From: an uncultured Blautia sp.
GTDB lineage: Bacteria; Bacillota; Clostridia; Lachnospirales; Lachnospiraceae
DNA: 64,000 nt
Reading direction: 5' to 3'
Assembly (NCBI RefSeq): GCF_934372025.1
Contig: NZ_CAKROJ010000009.1
Location: 1-64,000 of the forward strand
Shown here: piece by piece, positions 7,119 to 15,943 of the stretch
Position numbering within the stretch: the first letter of the stretch is position 1
How the letters are laid out: every line of letters starts with the position of its first letter
The notes under the pieces: model-generated
What the model was told of the DNA's origin: nothing
What the model saw: only the letters and a program-made list of their open reading frames with translations
Databases searched by the model: none
Translations under genes and position numbers: made by a program

Positions 7119-9701
7119 CTATTTCACCTCAAATTCAATTGTTACTTTGAAGAGATCTCCATCAAGATACAATTTGAACTCTCCGCCCTGGAGCTGCACC
7201 AGATCCTTCGCGATTGACAATCCCAGTCCGCTTCCTTCGGTATTTCTTGATACATCGCCACGAATAAATCTTTCTGTGAGTTCGTCTGCTGAGATATTGA
7301 GTGGCTGTGCAGAGATGTTTTTGAGGGAAAGCTGCACGTTTGGACGGTTTATTTTTACGTCTACATAGACTCTTGTATTTTCCATCGCATACTTTGATAC
7401 ATTGCCAAAAACATTCTCTAATACTCTCCAGAGTCTGCGTCCATCCGCGCAGATCATTGCTTCTTCTTCATCAAAATGAACCACCATCTTCAGGTTTCTT
7501 TCTTCGAATTTTTCTTCGAATTCTCCGATTACCTGATTCACTAATTCGATGAAATTGAGTTCTGTCATCTCCAATGCAATGTTTCCGGTGCTGGCTTTGG
7601 ATGCCTCTACAACGTCCTCTGTCAATACTTTAAGACGCTGCGCTTTGTTCTCCAGAACCTCCAGATATCCTCTGATCTTAGGATCTTCGGGGTTCTCTCG
7701 TTTAAGGAGATCGATGTAATTTATGATCGATGTCAGAGGTGTTTTGATGTCATGGGAAACATTCGTGATCAGCTCTGTTTTCATTCTCTCATTCTTAAGA
7801 CTGTTCTCCACTGCGGCATCCAGACCTTCACCGATATGATTGATATAATCTGCCATTGTCGCCTGTTCGCCACTCAGTTTTTCTGTCGAGATTTTGTACT
7901 GAAGTTCTCCGTCTGTAATCTTTTTCAGACCTTCAAGAATCTGTTCTCTTCCCCAGGCTTTTCTGAGAAGATAATAGAGAACTATGCAGTCCAGCACAAA
8001 CAGCAGAAGAAGGGAAACTACTGAGCCACCTCCATCTAATACAGCTCCGGTAAGCATAAACTGCAGGAAGAGGAATCCGCCAAACAACACAATTGTTTTT
8101 ATTCTGCTGATCGTGTTGCTGCTGAGAAACACAAGTATATCACCAAACTTCAAGAATATCTTTCTGATCCATATCAGAATATGTCTCAGCAGGCTGTCTC
8201 TCCAGAGAGATTTTGCTTTGATACGGCGCACCAGACTGAGCCATCCAATCAGAAACCATACACTTCCCCAGAGTCCCAGAAGTCCGATTCCCATCAGAAA
8301 AATGGCCATTCGCAAGTCTACAGCACCCAGCATCTGCATTATGATCGCAGTTCCAAACAACCAGATACCGACTACCAGACCGGCCGCAATCTCTGTATAC
8401 CATCTGTCAAAAAAGTTTAATTTCACTTCCTGATCTTCGTTATTTCGACCGGCTGCTATTGTCAGGATCACCAGGCCTGCCAGTGTCAGAACAAGTGCCA
8501 CCGCGGCAATAATGATCATTGGAATGAGCAATGGTGCAAATTTATCGTAGTATATTTTTTCCTGCGCTATACTGTCTGATACAGAAAAATCTTTGTCTAC
8601 AGAAACAGCATAGACATAATCTGAATCCGCCAGTCCGACATTTGCGATCATAGTCTGCCAGTAGTTCACCGTCTGATTAGTAATACCTGTAAAGCCTGTC
8701 TCACAGTCCTGTTCCTCTGGATAAATGATCATATACGGATCTGGTAAATTTCTTATTTTTTTATCAAGAATCTTTTCATAGTTATCAACAGTAACTGATT
8801 TCATATTGCTGTATACTTTACCAGATTTTTTATCCACAAACAGATAGCCGAGATTTGTTTTACTCTGTGCATATGTTTCCAGTATCTTCTCTGCATCTGC
8901 TGCATTGCTATACTTTTCAAGAGCTGCATATAAATACTGATATGCTTTGCTGATATCTCCCTTCCATTTTGTACTGTCATTCACAATATCAAGAATGCTG
9001 TCTGCTCCATCCGGTTTGTATTTTTCTGCCAGTGCAGAGTCGTTATATTCTCTGGATTCATAATTCCAGACATTTGTATATGCAATATTTCCATCTGCAT
9101 CCGCAACATATTCTACTGGATCTCTTCGGATTCCTGTATCACTATAAGAACTGTCATAATACGAATATTCTTCTTCTGAAAGCATAGAAAGTACATCTTT
9201 TGTGTATTCCTGGCTCGTCTCAGCATCACTGTCAAACACCAGCTTTAACTCTCCGGTAATGATCTTATCTGCAAAATCGTTACAGTACATATAATAGTTG
9301 CTTCCATCTGGTTTTCTGCACATAAGAACATTTGCACTTTGATCCCAGGAGCTCTGGGACCAGTTGATCAGATCCTCTGCTTTATATGCAAGACCGGAAG
9401 TATTTTTATGAGAAAGTGTCTTTCCTTCTTTCAATTCCACCAGATCGATCAGGTCATCATTGCTGTTTTCATCGAGAATTTCCCGCTCTTTCAGTGCTTC
9501 CAGAATCGTATGTGACATACTGTAAACACTGTTTTCAAAGCTCTCTGAATCCACATATTTTCTGCTGTCCAACGGCTGAACACCCTTATGCATAATCCAT
9601 ACAGATGCTCCTGCACTTACGCAGGCTGTCACCAGAAACACAATCGTCAAAAAAATAAACAGCGCTTTTATTCCGCTTTTCCTATACCATTTTTTCTTCA
9701 T
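7119..9701 (-). CDS. Large membrane sensor histidine kinase
   Basis: This 860-residue kinase has an N-terminal membrane segment (about 13-34), an extracellular region of roughly 340 residues, then about five further membrane segments before a HAMP-like linker. The kinase core shows the phospho-accepting His in NVSHDIKTPL (near residue 650), an N box (ENVFGNVSKYA) and a G2 box (GSGLGLSIAKD). The G1 Asp motif is replaced by KNISA, as is common in VanS-like clostridial kinases. Start: a GTG at 9731 and ATG at 9722 lack a ribosome site, whereas AAAGGAAATGGGG precedes the ATG at 9701. It follows its response regulator by 46 bases. The multi-pass sensor suggests detection of envelope stress or a membrane-active compound, which is inference. 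Confidence 0.88.
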   Translation of the reverse strand: MKKKWYRKSGIKALFIFLTIVFLVTACVSAGASVWIMHKGVQPLDSRKYVDSESFENSVYSMSHTILEALKEREILDENSNDDLIDLVELKEGKTLSHKNTSGLAYKAEDLINWSQSSWDQSANVLMCRKPDGSNYYMYCNDFADKIITGELKLVFDSDAETSQEYTKDVLSMLSEEEYSYYDSSYSDTGIRRDPVEYVADADGNIAYTNVWNYESREYNDSALAEKYKPDGADSILDIVNDSTKWKGDISKAYQYLYAALEKYSNAADAEKILETYAQSKTNLGYLFVDKKSGKVYSNMKSVTVDNYEKILDKKIRNLPDPYMIIYPEEQDCETGFTGITNQTVNYWQTMIANVGLADSDYVYAVSVDKDFSVSDSIAQEKIYYDKFAPLLIPMIIIAAVALVLTLAGLVILTIAAGRNNEDQEVKLNFFDRWYTEIAAGLVVGIWLFGTAIIMQMLGAVDLRMAIFLMGIGLLGLWGSVWFLIGWLSLVRRIKAKSLWRDSLLRHILIWIRKIFLKFGDILVFLSSNTISRIKTIVLFGGFLFLQFMLTGAVLDGGGSVVSLLLLFVLDCIVLYYLLRKAWGREQILEGLKKITDGELQYKISTEKLSGEQATMADYINHIGEGLDAAVENSLKNERMKTELITNVSHDIKTPLTSIINYIDLLKRENPEDPKIRGYLEVLENKAQRLKVLTEDVVEASKASTGNIALEMTELNFIELVNQVIGEFEEKFEERNLKMVVHFDEEEAMICADGRRLWRVLENVFGNVSKYAMENTRVYVDVKINRPNVQLSLKNISAQPLNISADELTERFIRGDVSRNTEGSGLGLSIAKDLVQLQGGEFKLYLDGDLFKVTIEFEVK

Positions 9702-9747
9702 TTTACCCCATTTCCTTTCCATGTTTTCCACAGATCACTATGAAATC

Positions 9748-10440
9748 TCAGATCTTTTCCACCTTATACCCAAGACCCCACACAACCTTAAGATAGCGTG
9801 GTTCTTTCGGATTGATTTCAATTTTTTCTCTGATATGGCGAATGTGAACCGCTACCGTATTATCTGCAGCAATCGCTTCCTCATTCCAGATACTCTCATA
9901 TATCTGATTGATAGAAAAAACTCTTCCCTGATTTCTGACCAGAAATAAAAGAATCCTGTATTCAATCGGAGTCAGCCTTACACTTTCTCCATCAACCATA
10001 ACTTCTTTGCGGTCATCATCAATCTCAAGTCCGCCCGTCCTGTATACATTTGCTTTCTTTTCCGCCATAGCGCCCAGCTGAGTATATCTTCGAAGCTGTG
10101 ATTTGACTCTCGCCATCAGCTCCAACGGATTAAAAGGTTTTGTCACATAATCATCTGCTCCGACATTCAGTCCGAGGATTTTATCTGCATCCTCCGATTT
10201 TGCCGATAAAATTATAATAGGAAGAGCGTTTTCTTCACGAATCTTCAATGTTGCCCGGATTCCATCCAGCTTTGGCATCATCACATCAATGATCAGAAGA
10301 TCCACCTTATTATTCTGCAGTACCTGTATTGCCTGCTCACCATCGTATGCTTTCAGAATGTGATGTCCTTCCTGCGTCAGATAAATCTCGATCGCTTCCA
10401 CGATTTCTTTATCGTCATCACATACCAGTATCTCTGCCAT
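9748..10440 (-). CDS. OmpR/PhoB-family response regulator
   Basis: This 230-residue regulator has a receiver domain with the acidic pocket VCDDDKE, the phosphorylated Asp in DVMMPKLDG, the Thr/Ser at LSAKSED and the Lys in YVTKPFNP. The winged-helix DNA-binding domain ends in AVHIRHIREKIE and GLGYKVEKI, as in VanR-like regulators. AGGAGG lies eight bases before the ATG. It is the first gene of a two-gene unit with the large kinase. Its targets are unknown. Confidence 0.94.
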   Translation of the reverse strand: MAEILVCDDDKEIVEAIEIYLTQEGHHILKAYDGEQAIQVLQNNKVDLLIIDVMMPKLDGIRATLKIREENALPIIILSAKSEDADKILGLNVGADDYVTKPFNPLELMARVKSQLRRYTQLGAMAEKKANVYRTGGLEIDDDRKEVMVDGESVRLTPIEYRILLFLVRNQGRVFSINQIYESIWNEEAIAADNTVAVHIRHIREKIEINPKEPRYLKVVWGLGYKVEKI

Positions 10441-10614
10441 TTCCCTGCCTCCTGTATTTTATATAGTTACTATACATGTTAAGAATTAATATCTATGGGG
10501 TAAAATATTAAGATTCTCTTATTTTTATAATTGCCGAAATGTATAATACAAGGCAATCTGCAAACATTCTATATTATAACAAAAAACAGGTCATATAAAA
10601 ATACAATTTCCTTA

Positions 10615-10643
10615 TTGACAATTCTTGACCATTATGGTACAGT
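10615..10643 (+). promoter_or_regulatory. Promoter of the first rubrerythrin gene
   Basis: TTGACA (10615-10620), a 17-base spacer and TACAGT (10638-10643). Downstream at about 10664-10682 is an AT-rich AATTACTATTATTAAA stretch that resembles the region before the second copy and is a possible PerR/Fur-type box. Confidence 0.65.
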
Positions 10644-10718
10644 ATAGTCACAGTAAGAAATCAATAACAATTACTATTATTAAATAAAACAATTCAAAAC
10701 GAAAAGGAGAATAAGATT

Positions 10719-11261
10719 ATGGCTAAATGGGTATGTAGTGTATGTGGATATGTTCATGAAGGTGACACAGCTCCGGAAGTATGTCCAGTATGTAAAGCAC
10801 CTGCTTCTAAATTTACAAAACAGGATGAAAATATGACATGGGCTGCTGAGCACGTTGTTGGTGTTGCTCAGGGTGTCAGCGAAGACATCCTTGCTGATCT
10901 GAGAGCTAACTTCCAGGGTGAATGCTCTGAAGTTGGTATGTATCTTGCAATGGCAAGAGTTGCTCACAGAGAAGGTTATCCGGAGATCGGACTCTACTGG
11001 GAAAAAGCTGCTTACGAAGAAGCTGAACATGCTGCAAAATTCGCTGAACTTCTTGGCGAAGTTGTTACTGACAGCACAAAGAAAAATCTTGAGATGCGTG
11101 TAGAAGCTGAAAACGGTGCTACTGCCGGTAAATTCGACCTTGCAAAACGCGCAAAAGCCGCTAATCTTGATGCAATCCATGACACTGTTCACGAGATGGC
11201 AAGAGACGAGGCAAGACACGGCAAAGCATTCGCTGGTCTGCTTAAGAGATACTTCGGCTAA
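10719..11261 (+). CDS. rbr: Reverse-type rubrerythrin (copy 1)
   Basis: This 180-residue non-haem iron protein has its rubredoxin-like [Fe(SCys)4] domain at the N-terminus (C6, C9, C22, C25), followed by a ferritin-like diiron four-helix domain with EEAEH and DEARH ligands. This reversed order is that of clostridial reverse rubrerythrins, which reduce hydrogen peroxide and oxygen in the cytosol of anaerobes. The protein is identical over 180 residues to the copy at 11886, while many codons differ at third positions. AAGGAG lies upstream of the start. The PerR-like gene between the two copies suggests peroxide-inducible expression, as reported for tandem reverse rubrerythrins of Clostridium acetobutylicum. 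Confidence 0.96.
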   Translation: MAKWVCSVCGYVHEGDTAPEVCPVCKAPASKFTKQDENMTWAAEHVVGVAQGVSEDILADLRANFQGECSEVGMYLAMARVAHREGYPEIGLYWEKAAYEEAEHAAKFAELLGEVVTDSTKKNLEMRVEAENGATAGKFDLAKRAKAANLDAIHDTVHEMARDEARHGKAFAGLLKRYFG

Positions 11262-11294
11262 GCTACAAGCCGTCCATGAGGAAGTAGCATAGCG

Positions 11295-11345
11295 AATTCC
11301 GAATGGTACATGGCTTATAATAATTCCGAATGGTACATGACTTAT
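11295..11345 (+). repeat. Tandem 24-bp direct repeat upstream of the PerR-like gene
   Basis: AATTCCGAATGGTACATGGC plus CTTAT-type ends occur at 11295-11318 and again at 11322-11345, with one G/A difference and a 27-base period. They lie between the first rubrerythrin stop and the regulator start and could be paired regulator sites. Confidence 0.7.
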
Positions 11346-11378
11346 GTAAAATATTAAACCACAGAAAGGAAACGATAT

Positions 11379-11765
11379 ATGGCAGCACTGAAATACAGTC
11401 GCCAGAGAGAATCTATTAAAGAATTCCTTATGACGCGCAAAGATCATCCAACCGCAGATGTTGTTTATGAAAATGTAAGAAAGATTTATCCCAACATCAG
11501 TCTGGGAACCGTATATCGTAACCTCTCTCTGTTATCTGAGCTTGGTGAGATCCAGAAACTGTCCAATTTTGGCGGCGCAGATCATTTTGATGGCTGCGTT
11601 ACCCCACACTGTCACTTCATGTGCAAGAAGTGTGGTGCAGTCCTTGATCTGGAAACAGAAGATATAAATTCATTTGCAGAGAAATCCGTCAAAGATTTCC
11701 CGGGCAAAATTCTGGAATGTGATATACGTTTTTTTGGAATCTGTCCAAACTGTGTGAACAATTGA
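11379..11765 (+). CDS. perR: Fur-family regulator, PerR-like
   Basis: This 128-residue Fur-family repressor has an N-terminal winged helix (recognition region SLGTVYRNLSLL) and a C-terminal metal-binding dimer domain. Two CxxC pairs (C82/C85, C122/C125) form the structural zinc site. The regulatory metal site is suggested by HFDG (D71) and PHCHF (H77, H79), the layout used by PerR for Fe/Mn-dependent peroxide sensing. Fur or Zur function cannot be excluded from sequence alone, but its place between two rubrerythrins of identical sequence strongly favours PerR. AAAGGAA precedes the ATG. Confidence 0.88.
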   Translation: MAALKYSRQRESIKEFLMTRKDHPTADVVYENVRKIYPNISLGTVYRNLSLLSELGEIQKLSNFGGADHFDGCVTPHCHFMCKKCGAVLDLETEDINSFAEKSVKDFPGKILECDIRFFGICPNCVNN

Positions 11766-11783
11766 TGTCTTTTTGGCACTTGC

Positions 11784-11812
11784 TTGACTTTAAACTTTTG
11801 ATATGGTAGATT
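11784..11812 (+). promoter_or_regulatory. Promoter of the second rubrerythrin gene
   Basis: TTGACT (11784-11789), a 17-base spacer and TAGATT (11807-11812). AATTATTATTGTTATTAAA follows at about 11829-11848 and resembles the AT-rich element before copy 1. It is a candidate PerR box, although it matches the Bacillus consensus only loosely. Confidence 0.6.
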
Positions 11813-11885
11813 GAAACTACAGTTATTGAAAATTATTATTGTTATTAAACTAAACTAACTTAAATTTGAAAAGGAGATTACGATT

Positions 11886-12431
11886 ATGGCAAAATGGGTA
11901 TGTAGTGTATGTGGATACGTTCATGAAGGTGACACAGCTCCGGAAGTCTGTCCGGTATGTAAAGCACCTGCTTCTAAATTTACAAAACAGGATGAAAATA
12001 TGACATGGGCTGCTGAGCACGTTGTTGGTGTTGCTCAGGGTGTCAGCGAAGACATCCTTGCTGATCTGAGAGCTAACTTCCAGGGTGAATGCTCTGAAGT
12101 TGGTATGTATCTTGCAATGGCAAGAGTTGCTCACAGAGAAGGTTATCCGGAAATCGGTCTTTACTGGGAAAAAGCTGCTTATGAAGAAGCTGAACATGCT
12201 GCAAAATTTGCTGAACTCCTTGGCGAAGTTGTTACTGACAGCACAAAGAAAAATCTTGAGATGCGTGTAGAAGCTGAGAACGGCGCTACTGCTGGTAAAT
12301 TCGACCTTGCTAAACGTGCAAAAGCTGCTAACCTTGATGCAATCCATGACACTGTTCATGAAATGGCAAGAGACGAAGCAAGACACGGAAAAGCATTCGC
12401 CGGTCTGCTTAAGAGATACTTCGGAGAATAA
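11886..12431 (+). CDS. rbr: Reverse-type rubrerythrin (copy 2)
   Basis: This 181-residue protein equals copy 1 residue for residue and adds a final Glu. Domains are an N-terminal rubredoxin-like site (C6, C9, C22, C25) and a diiron ferritin-like domain. At the DNA level the copies differ at scattered synonymous positions, so this is not an assembly duplicate; strong purifying selection or partial gene conversion is the likely cause. It has its own promoter and AAGGAG site. It probably serves with copy 1 as a peroxide/oxygen reductase that receives electrons from NADH-linked rubredoxin-type partners, none of which is encoded here. Confidence 0.96.
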   Translation: MAKWVCSVCGYVHEGDTAPEVCPVCKAPASKFTKQDENMTWAAEHVVGVAQGVSEDILADLRANFQGECSEVGMYLAMARVAHREGYPEIGLYWEKAAYEEAEHAAKFAELLGEVVTDSTKKNLEMRVEAENGATAGKFDLAKRAKAANLDAIHDTVHEMARDEARHGKAFAGLLKRYFGE

Positions 12432-12469
12432 TTTCCATCAGAAAATCGTATAAAATAAAGCTTTTTATG

Positions 12470-12497
12470 AGAGGGAATCACGAAAGTGGTTCCCTCT
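12470..12497. terminator. Stem-loop after the second rubrerythrin gene
   Basis: AGAGGGAATCAC and GTGGTTCCCTCT form a 12-bp stem with a GAAA tetraloop. It lacks a strong T run, so it may be a weak terminator or a 3' stabiliser. Confidence 0.6.
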
Positions 12498-12551
12498 TCA
12501 TGCCATAATATTGTTGTTTTGTGAATCTTATTTATAAAGGAATAAAGTCAA

Positions 12552-13331
12552 ATGAAAACTTACGAAGAATTACTTTTTGATATCGAAGATGACATGGAAC
12601 TCATGGGTTCCTCTCATATAATTTATGTCCGGGAAGAAAACGGCATCCCCACAGACTATGATTATCTCCCATCTGATTTTTATACCATTTCCAGGACATT
12701 AAAAGATCTTCAGGACGAGCTTCATCAGAGAATACTTTTTGAAAAAGCATCTGATTTTTCTGCCGAACATAACAAAAACGGCCAGAAACTGGCCATCATT
12801 TTCCCGGGTATCGGATATACTGCTGACAAGCCGCTCTTGTATTATAGCAGCAGACTTGCCAGACAATATAACTATCAGATACAGACTGTATCCTATCATT
12901 CACTTCCAGAAAATGTCAAAGGCGACCCAGCCAAGATGAAGCAGGCTTTTGACATTGCATTCCGGCAGACTGAACAGTTTCTGCAGGAGATTGACTGGAA
13001 TTCCTATGGAAGTATTCTTTTTATTTCCAAGAGCATCGGAACAGTTATTGCTTCTGCATATGCCTCTAGACACAATCTGACTGTAAAAAGCATCCTCTTT
13101 ACTCCACTGGCAGAGACTTTTGATTTTTCACTTCCAGGAAGTATTGCTTTTCATGGCACTGCAGATCCATGGGCAGAAACAAACTCCATATGTGCACTGG
13201 CTGAGCAAAAAGAAATTCCTCTTTTTCTCACCAAAAATGCGAATCATTCTCTGGAAACCGGCGATATTCAGAGAGATATTTTCAACCTGAAAACTACGCT
13301 GAAATATGTTGAAGATTTTATTCAGAAATAG
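12552..13331 (+). CDS. Alpha/beta hydrolase-like protein
   Basis: This 259-residue cytosolic protein has no signal peptide. After about 75 N-terminal residues without a recognised domain comes an alpha/beta-hydrolase-like core: strand AIIFPGIGYTADKP, a nucleophile elbow SKSIGTV (a degenerate GxSxG), an acid loop FHGTADPWA and a His in NANHSLETGD. These would form a Ser-Asp-His triad. The substrate is unknown. It is a single gene with AAGGAA upstream, following the rubrerythrin unit. Annotation beyond alpha/beta hydrolase is not justified. Confidence 0.75.
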   Translation: MKTYEELLFDIEDDMELMGSSHIIYVREENGIPTDYDYLPSDFYTISRTLKDLQDELHQRILFEKASDFSAEHNKNGQKLAIIFPGIGYTADKPLLYYSSRLARQYNYQIQTVSYHSLPENVKGDPAKMKQAFDIAFRQTEQFLQEIDWNSYGSILFISKSIGTVIASAYASRHNLTVKSILFTPLAETFDFSLPGSIAFHGTADPWAETNSICALAEQKEIPLFLTKNANHSLETGDIQRDIFNLKTTLKYVEDFIQK

Positions 13332-13368
13332 TATTAACAGAAATAAATCTGTTTTGGTTTTTACTGTT

Positions 13369-14190
13369 TTAGTATTTCCACGGAATCTTTACACGATAAA
13401 CTCTTGATAATCCATATGTTTTGTAAGATACACCATAGTTCTTGCTGTAACTTTTAGCCTGTGCAAAAAGCGGATCATATACCCGGCCATTAATCTCGGC
13501 CCATGCATGTGCATTGCGATTGCTCCGCTTTCCATCTGCACATACATAAACTTTTTCATATCCCAGTACTTTTGCCAGATAGGCAAAAGCAGATGCGTCC
13601 GCAACACAGTTTCCGCGTCCTCTTTCAAAATGGTCATTTGCATTTACAGCATACCACGCCTTGCCACCCTGATCAAACCGTCTCCATGTATGATAATATT
13701 TGCTCATTACCCAGTCAAAACATACCTTAAGTTTTTGACTTTTGGACATTTTGCTGTTGGTGATCTTGGCTACAATTTTTCTGGCATTCTGTGATGCGCG
13801 GAATTCATTTGTCTCATCTTTATTCAGACGTTTACCATTTGCATCATAATATGCCTTTCCTTTTTTCCAACCCAGTACTCTGCCATTCTTCTCTATGTAA
13901 TAAGTAACCTTCTGATATGTCGTATTCTTCTTCTGCATAATTCCATTTTTATTAAAGAAATATACAGTTTTACCGATTTTCTGGCGTCCGACAAGATACT
14001 TACCGTTTTTAAAATACTTCTTCTGCCCGTTTTTAAGCTTATACCAGCCATTTTGCGGTATTTCTGAGGAAGCTGTCGTGCTTTTTGCAGGTGCTGCCTG
14101 TACAGCTGTTTCAGAATAAACTGGTGTCAGCAAAAGTGCCGAGCACAATACAACTGCCATACATTTTTTGATTTTTTTCATGCTTTTCAT
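13369..14190 (-). CDS. Secreted transglutaminase-like protein with cell-wall-binding-type repeats
   Basis: The 273-residue precursor has a signal peptide of about 32 residues (basic MKKIKK, then a hydrophobic core). Residues 45-125 hold short aromatic/glycine repeats (NGWYKLKNGQKKYF, TVYFFNKNG, AYYDANGK) like choline- or cell-wall-binding repeats. Residues 150-245 form a transglutaminase-like core with C195 in RGNCVADAS, H228 in NAHAW and D239 in VYDP. Such proteins act at the envelope as transglutaminases or cysteine proteases. The start is set at 14190, where GGAG stands seven bases upstream; the frame is open to 14217. It lies next to a D,D-carboxypeptidase, which supports a wall role. The substrate is unknown. 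Confidence 0.85.
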   Translation of the reverse strand: MKSMKKIKKCMAVVLCSALLLTPVYSETAVQAAPAKSTTASSEIPQNGWYKLKNGQKKYFKNGKYLVGRQKIGKTVYFFNKNGIMQKKNTTYQKVTYYIEKNGRVLGWKKGKAYYDANGKRLNKDETNEFRASQNARKIVAKITNSKMSKSQKLKVCFDWVMSKYYHTWRRFDQGGKAWYAVNANDHFERGRGNCVADASAFAYLAKVLGYEKVYVCADGKRSNRNAHAWAEINGRVYDPLFAQAKSYSKNYGVSYKTYGLSRVYRVKIPWKY

Positions 14191-14262
14191 TTCTTTCTCC
14201 TTCCTGATCAGGCTCACTGATTTTACCTGGTTCTCATTGCCTGTTATGTTTTTTCTTTTTAT

Positions 14263-15267
14263 CTACTTCCCATACAGCACTGACGATGCTTCACCCAGGC
14301 GATTATAAAGCTTTACCGCATCATCAATATGTGGTGTACCTGTACCGGCTGCACCTGCTGTTACGAGAATGTATTCCACTCCGTCAATTTCAGCAAAACT
14401 TGCAAGGCAATGTCCTGCCTGACTGGTATATCCTGTCTTGCCGCCAAGAATTTTACCGTCGATCACGGACGGATCTGATAAATTCTTAAACATAGTACTG
14501 TAGAATGTGATTCCACCCGGATGGATATTTGTTCCTGCTGTGGAATGATACGGACTCTCAATAATCTCACGGAATGTACTGTTCTTTATTGCATACCGGA
14601 GTAAAATTGCAATGTCCTTTGCAGTACTGTAATGATCTTCTCTGTGAAGTCCTGAAATAGAACTGAAATGAGTACCTGTCATTCCAAGCTTTTCAGCTTT
14701 TTCGTTCATAAGAGTTACAAAATCACTTACTGAACCTGCAACCGTATCTGCCAATGCTACGCAGCACTCTGCTCCGGACGGAAGCATAATCCCATACAGA
14801 AGATCAATTGCCTGTACCGTTTCATTTGGCTGAAATCCTGCCTGCATTGCATCCTGCACATAAAGATCCGCAACCATATCGTTAGTGATCGTAATCTCCT
14901 GATTCAGATTCTTAAGGTTCTCAATCGCAAGTATCGTGGTCATGATCTTGGTCATAGAAGCAGGATACATTTTCTCCTCGCTGTTAATGCTTCCTATCAC
15001 CTGTCCGCTCTTCGCATTCATAAGCACTGCATAGGGACTGTTGATTCCTGTAATATCCAGTTCTTCAACTGCAGGCTTGCGGATACTGTTTACAAAATTT
15101 GTGATTCCTGTTCCCAGCCCCAGATTATGTCCCACGATCATTACAAGAACAAGAACTACGATCAGTTCGGCAGCGATCAGACCTTTGAGTTTTCTTTTCT
15201 TTTTTCTTCGACCGTTGTTTCTTTTATTTCTTGTATTTGGAGTATCTCTACGTTTCTTCTCAGCCAT
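14263..15267 (-). CDS. Serine-type D-alanyl-D-alanine carboxypeptidase
   Basis: This 334-residue penicillin-binding protein family member (peptidase S11 type) trims the terminal D-Ala from peptidoglycan stem peptides. It has a very basic cytoplasmic N-terminus, one membrane segment (about 29-48) that anchors it outside, and a catalytic domain with S104 in SMTK. The second motif appears as SGAE, where the usual SxN has Ala in the Asn position, and the third is KTG in GGKTGYTS. The C-terminal beta domain of PBP5 seems absent, so it is a short form. GAAGGG precedes the ATG. It is transcribed toward the transglutaminase-like gene. Confidence 0.92.
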   Translation of the reverse strand: MAEKKRRDTPNTRNKRNNGRRKKKRKLKGLIAAELIVVLVLVMIVGHNLGLGTGITNFVNSIRKPAVEELDITGINSPYAVLMNAKSGQVIGSINSEEKMYPASMTKIMTTILAIENLKNLNQEITITNDMVADLYVQDAMQAGFQPNETVQAIDLLYGIMLPSGAECCVALADTVAGSVSDFVTLMNEKAEKLGMTGTHFSSISGLHREDHYSTAKDIAILLRYAIKNSTFREIIESPYHSTAGTNIHPGGITFYSTMFKNLSDPSVIDGKILGGKTGYTSQAGHCLASFAEIDGVEYILVTAGAAGTGTPHIDDAVKLYNRLGEASSVLYGK

Positions 15268-15449
15268 ACCGACCCTTCTTTTCTGTTAAAATTCCGGTAC
15301 TGCTCCATCCTGCGGCTCAGTTCTTTAATCGGAATCTCTTTCATTCTTTATATCTGTTATTCTATCATATTACCACAAAAACCTGTAAAAAACTTTATTA
15401 TTTTCTTAAGAAAAGAAGGGAACCCTGTGATGAAATATGTGTAAGAACG

Positions 15450-15662
15450 TAGGGGCGGGGGAGGGTGTATCCGGGAGTGGCAAAATTCATCAGTTCTAAA
15501 GTACTAAGGCCCTGGAATTTTGCTAAAAGCGATCATAAAAATGTCAAACTCGCTTCGCTCAGACAATGCCATTTTTATGCTCAACGCAAAATCCCATAAC
15601 CTAAGTACTTTCACGAACTTCTTCAGGCTTCCCCCTCTCGGATACACCCTCTCCCCGCCTCT
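15450..15662. repeat. Palindromic repeat, family 1, copy C
   Basis: The outer arms GAGGGTGTATCC and GGATACACCCTC continue into G-rich/C-rich flanks. Middle arms pair TTCTAAAGTACT with AGTACTTTCACGAA. Inner arms pair AATTTTGC...CATAAAAATG with CATTTTTATG...GCAAAATCCC. The loop contains AAACTCGCTTCGCTCAGACA, shared with copies A and B. It fills much of the gap between dacA-type and rplA genes. Confidence 0.75.
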
Positions 15663-15797
15663 AGCCCTTCCCACATACTCACGCACCAACCCTAGAAAAT
15701 ACGTGTTGGCTAGCTGCACCACTTCACAAGCACCTTCAAAGTTTCCACATATATTTCTCTTTATCAGATCTTTTCAGCGTGGCCAACAAGGGGGAGC

Positions 15798-15852
15798 CCG
15801 AGGGGGAACAGCGGCCTTCGCAACTGTGAGCGAGTTCCCCCTCGGATTTTTT
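15798..15852 (+). terminator. Strong GC-rich hairpin with T run
   Basis: CCGAGGGGGAAC (15798-15809) pairs perfectly with GTTCCCCCTCGG (15834-15845), followed by ATTTTTTTC. It is a good plus-strand intrinsic terminator although no plus-strand gene ends here. The loop carries GTGAGCGAG, the complement of the AACTCGCTCAC-type loop of family 1, so it may be a shortened family member. Confidence 0.6.
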
Positions 15853-15901
15853 TCATATTTTCAAAAATAAAAATATATTAAAGAGAAAAATTAGGGAAAT
15901 A

Positions 15902-15934
15902 AAAAAGACACCCTTTTAAAGGATGTCTTTTTCT
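15902..15934 (-). terminator. Terminator of the rpmG-rplA operon
   Basis: On the minus strand AAAGACATCC, a TTTAAAA loop and GGGTGTCTTTTTTATTT follow the rplA stop by about ten bases. This ends the operon before any rplJ/rplL genes. Confidence 0.85.
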
Positions 15935-15943
15935 CTCATTTAT

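Noticed and set aside
10680..11447. Long antisense frame over the first rubrerythrin, repeated at 11850-12386 over the second
   Set aside because: It appears twice only because the two rubrerythrin genes are duplicates; Cys/Ser/Phe-rich antisense composition.
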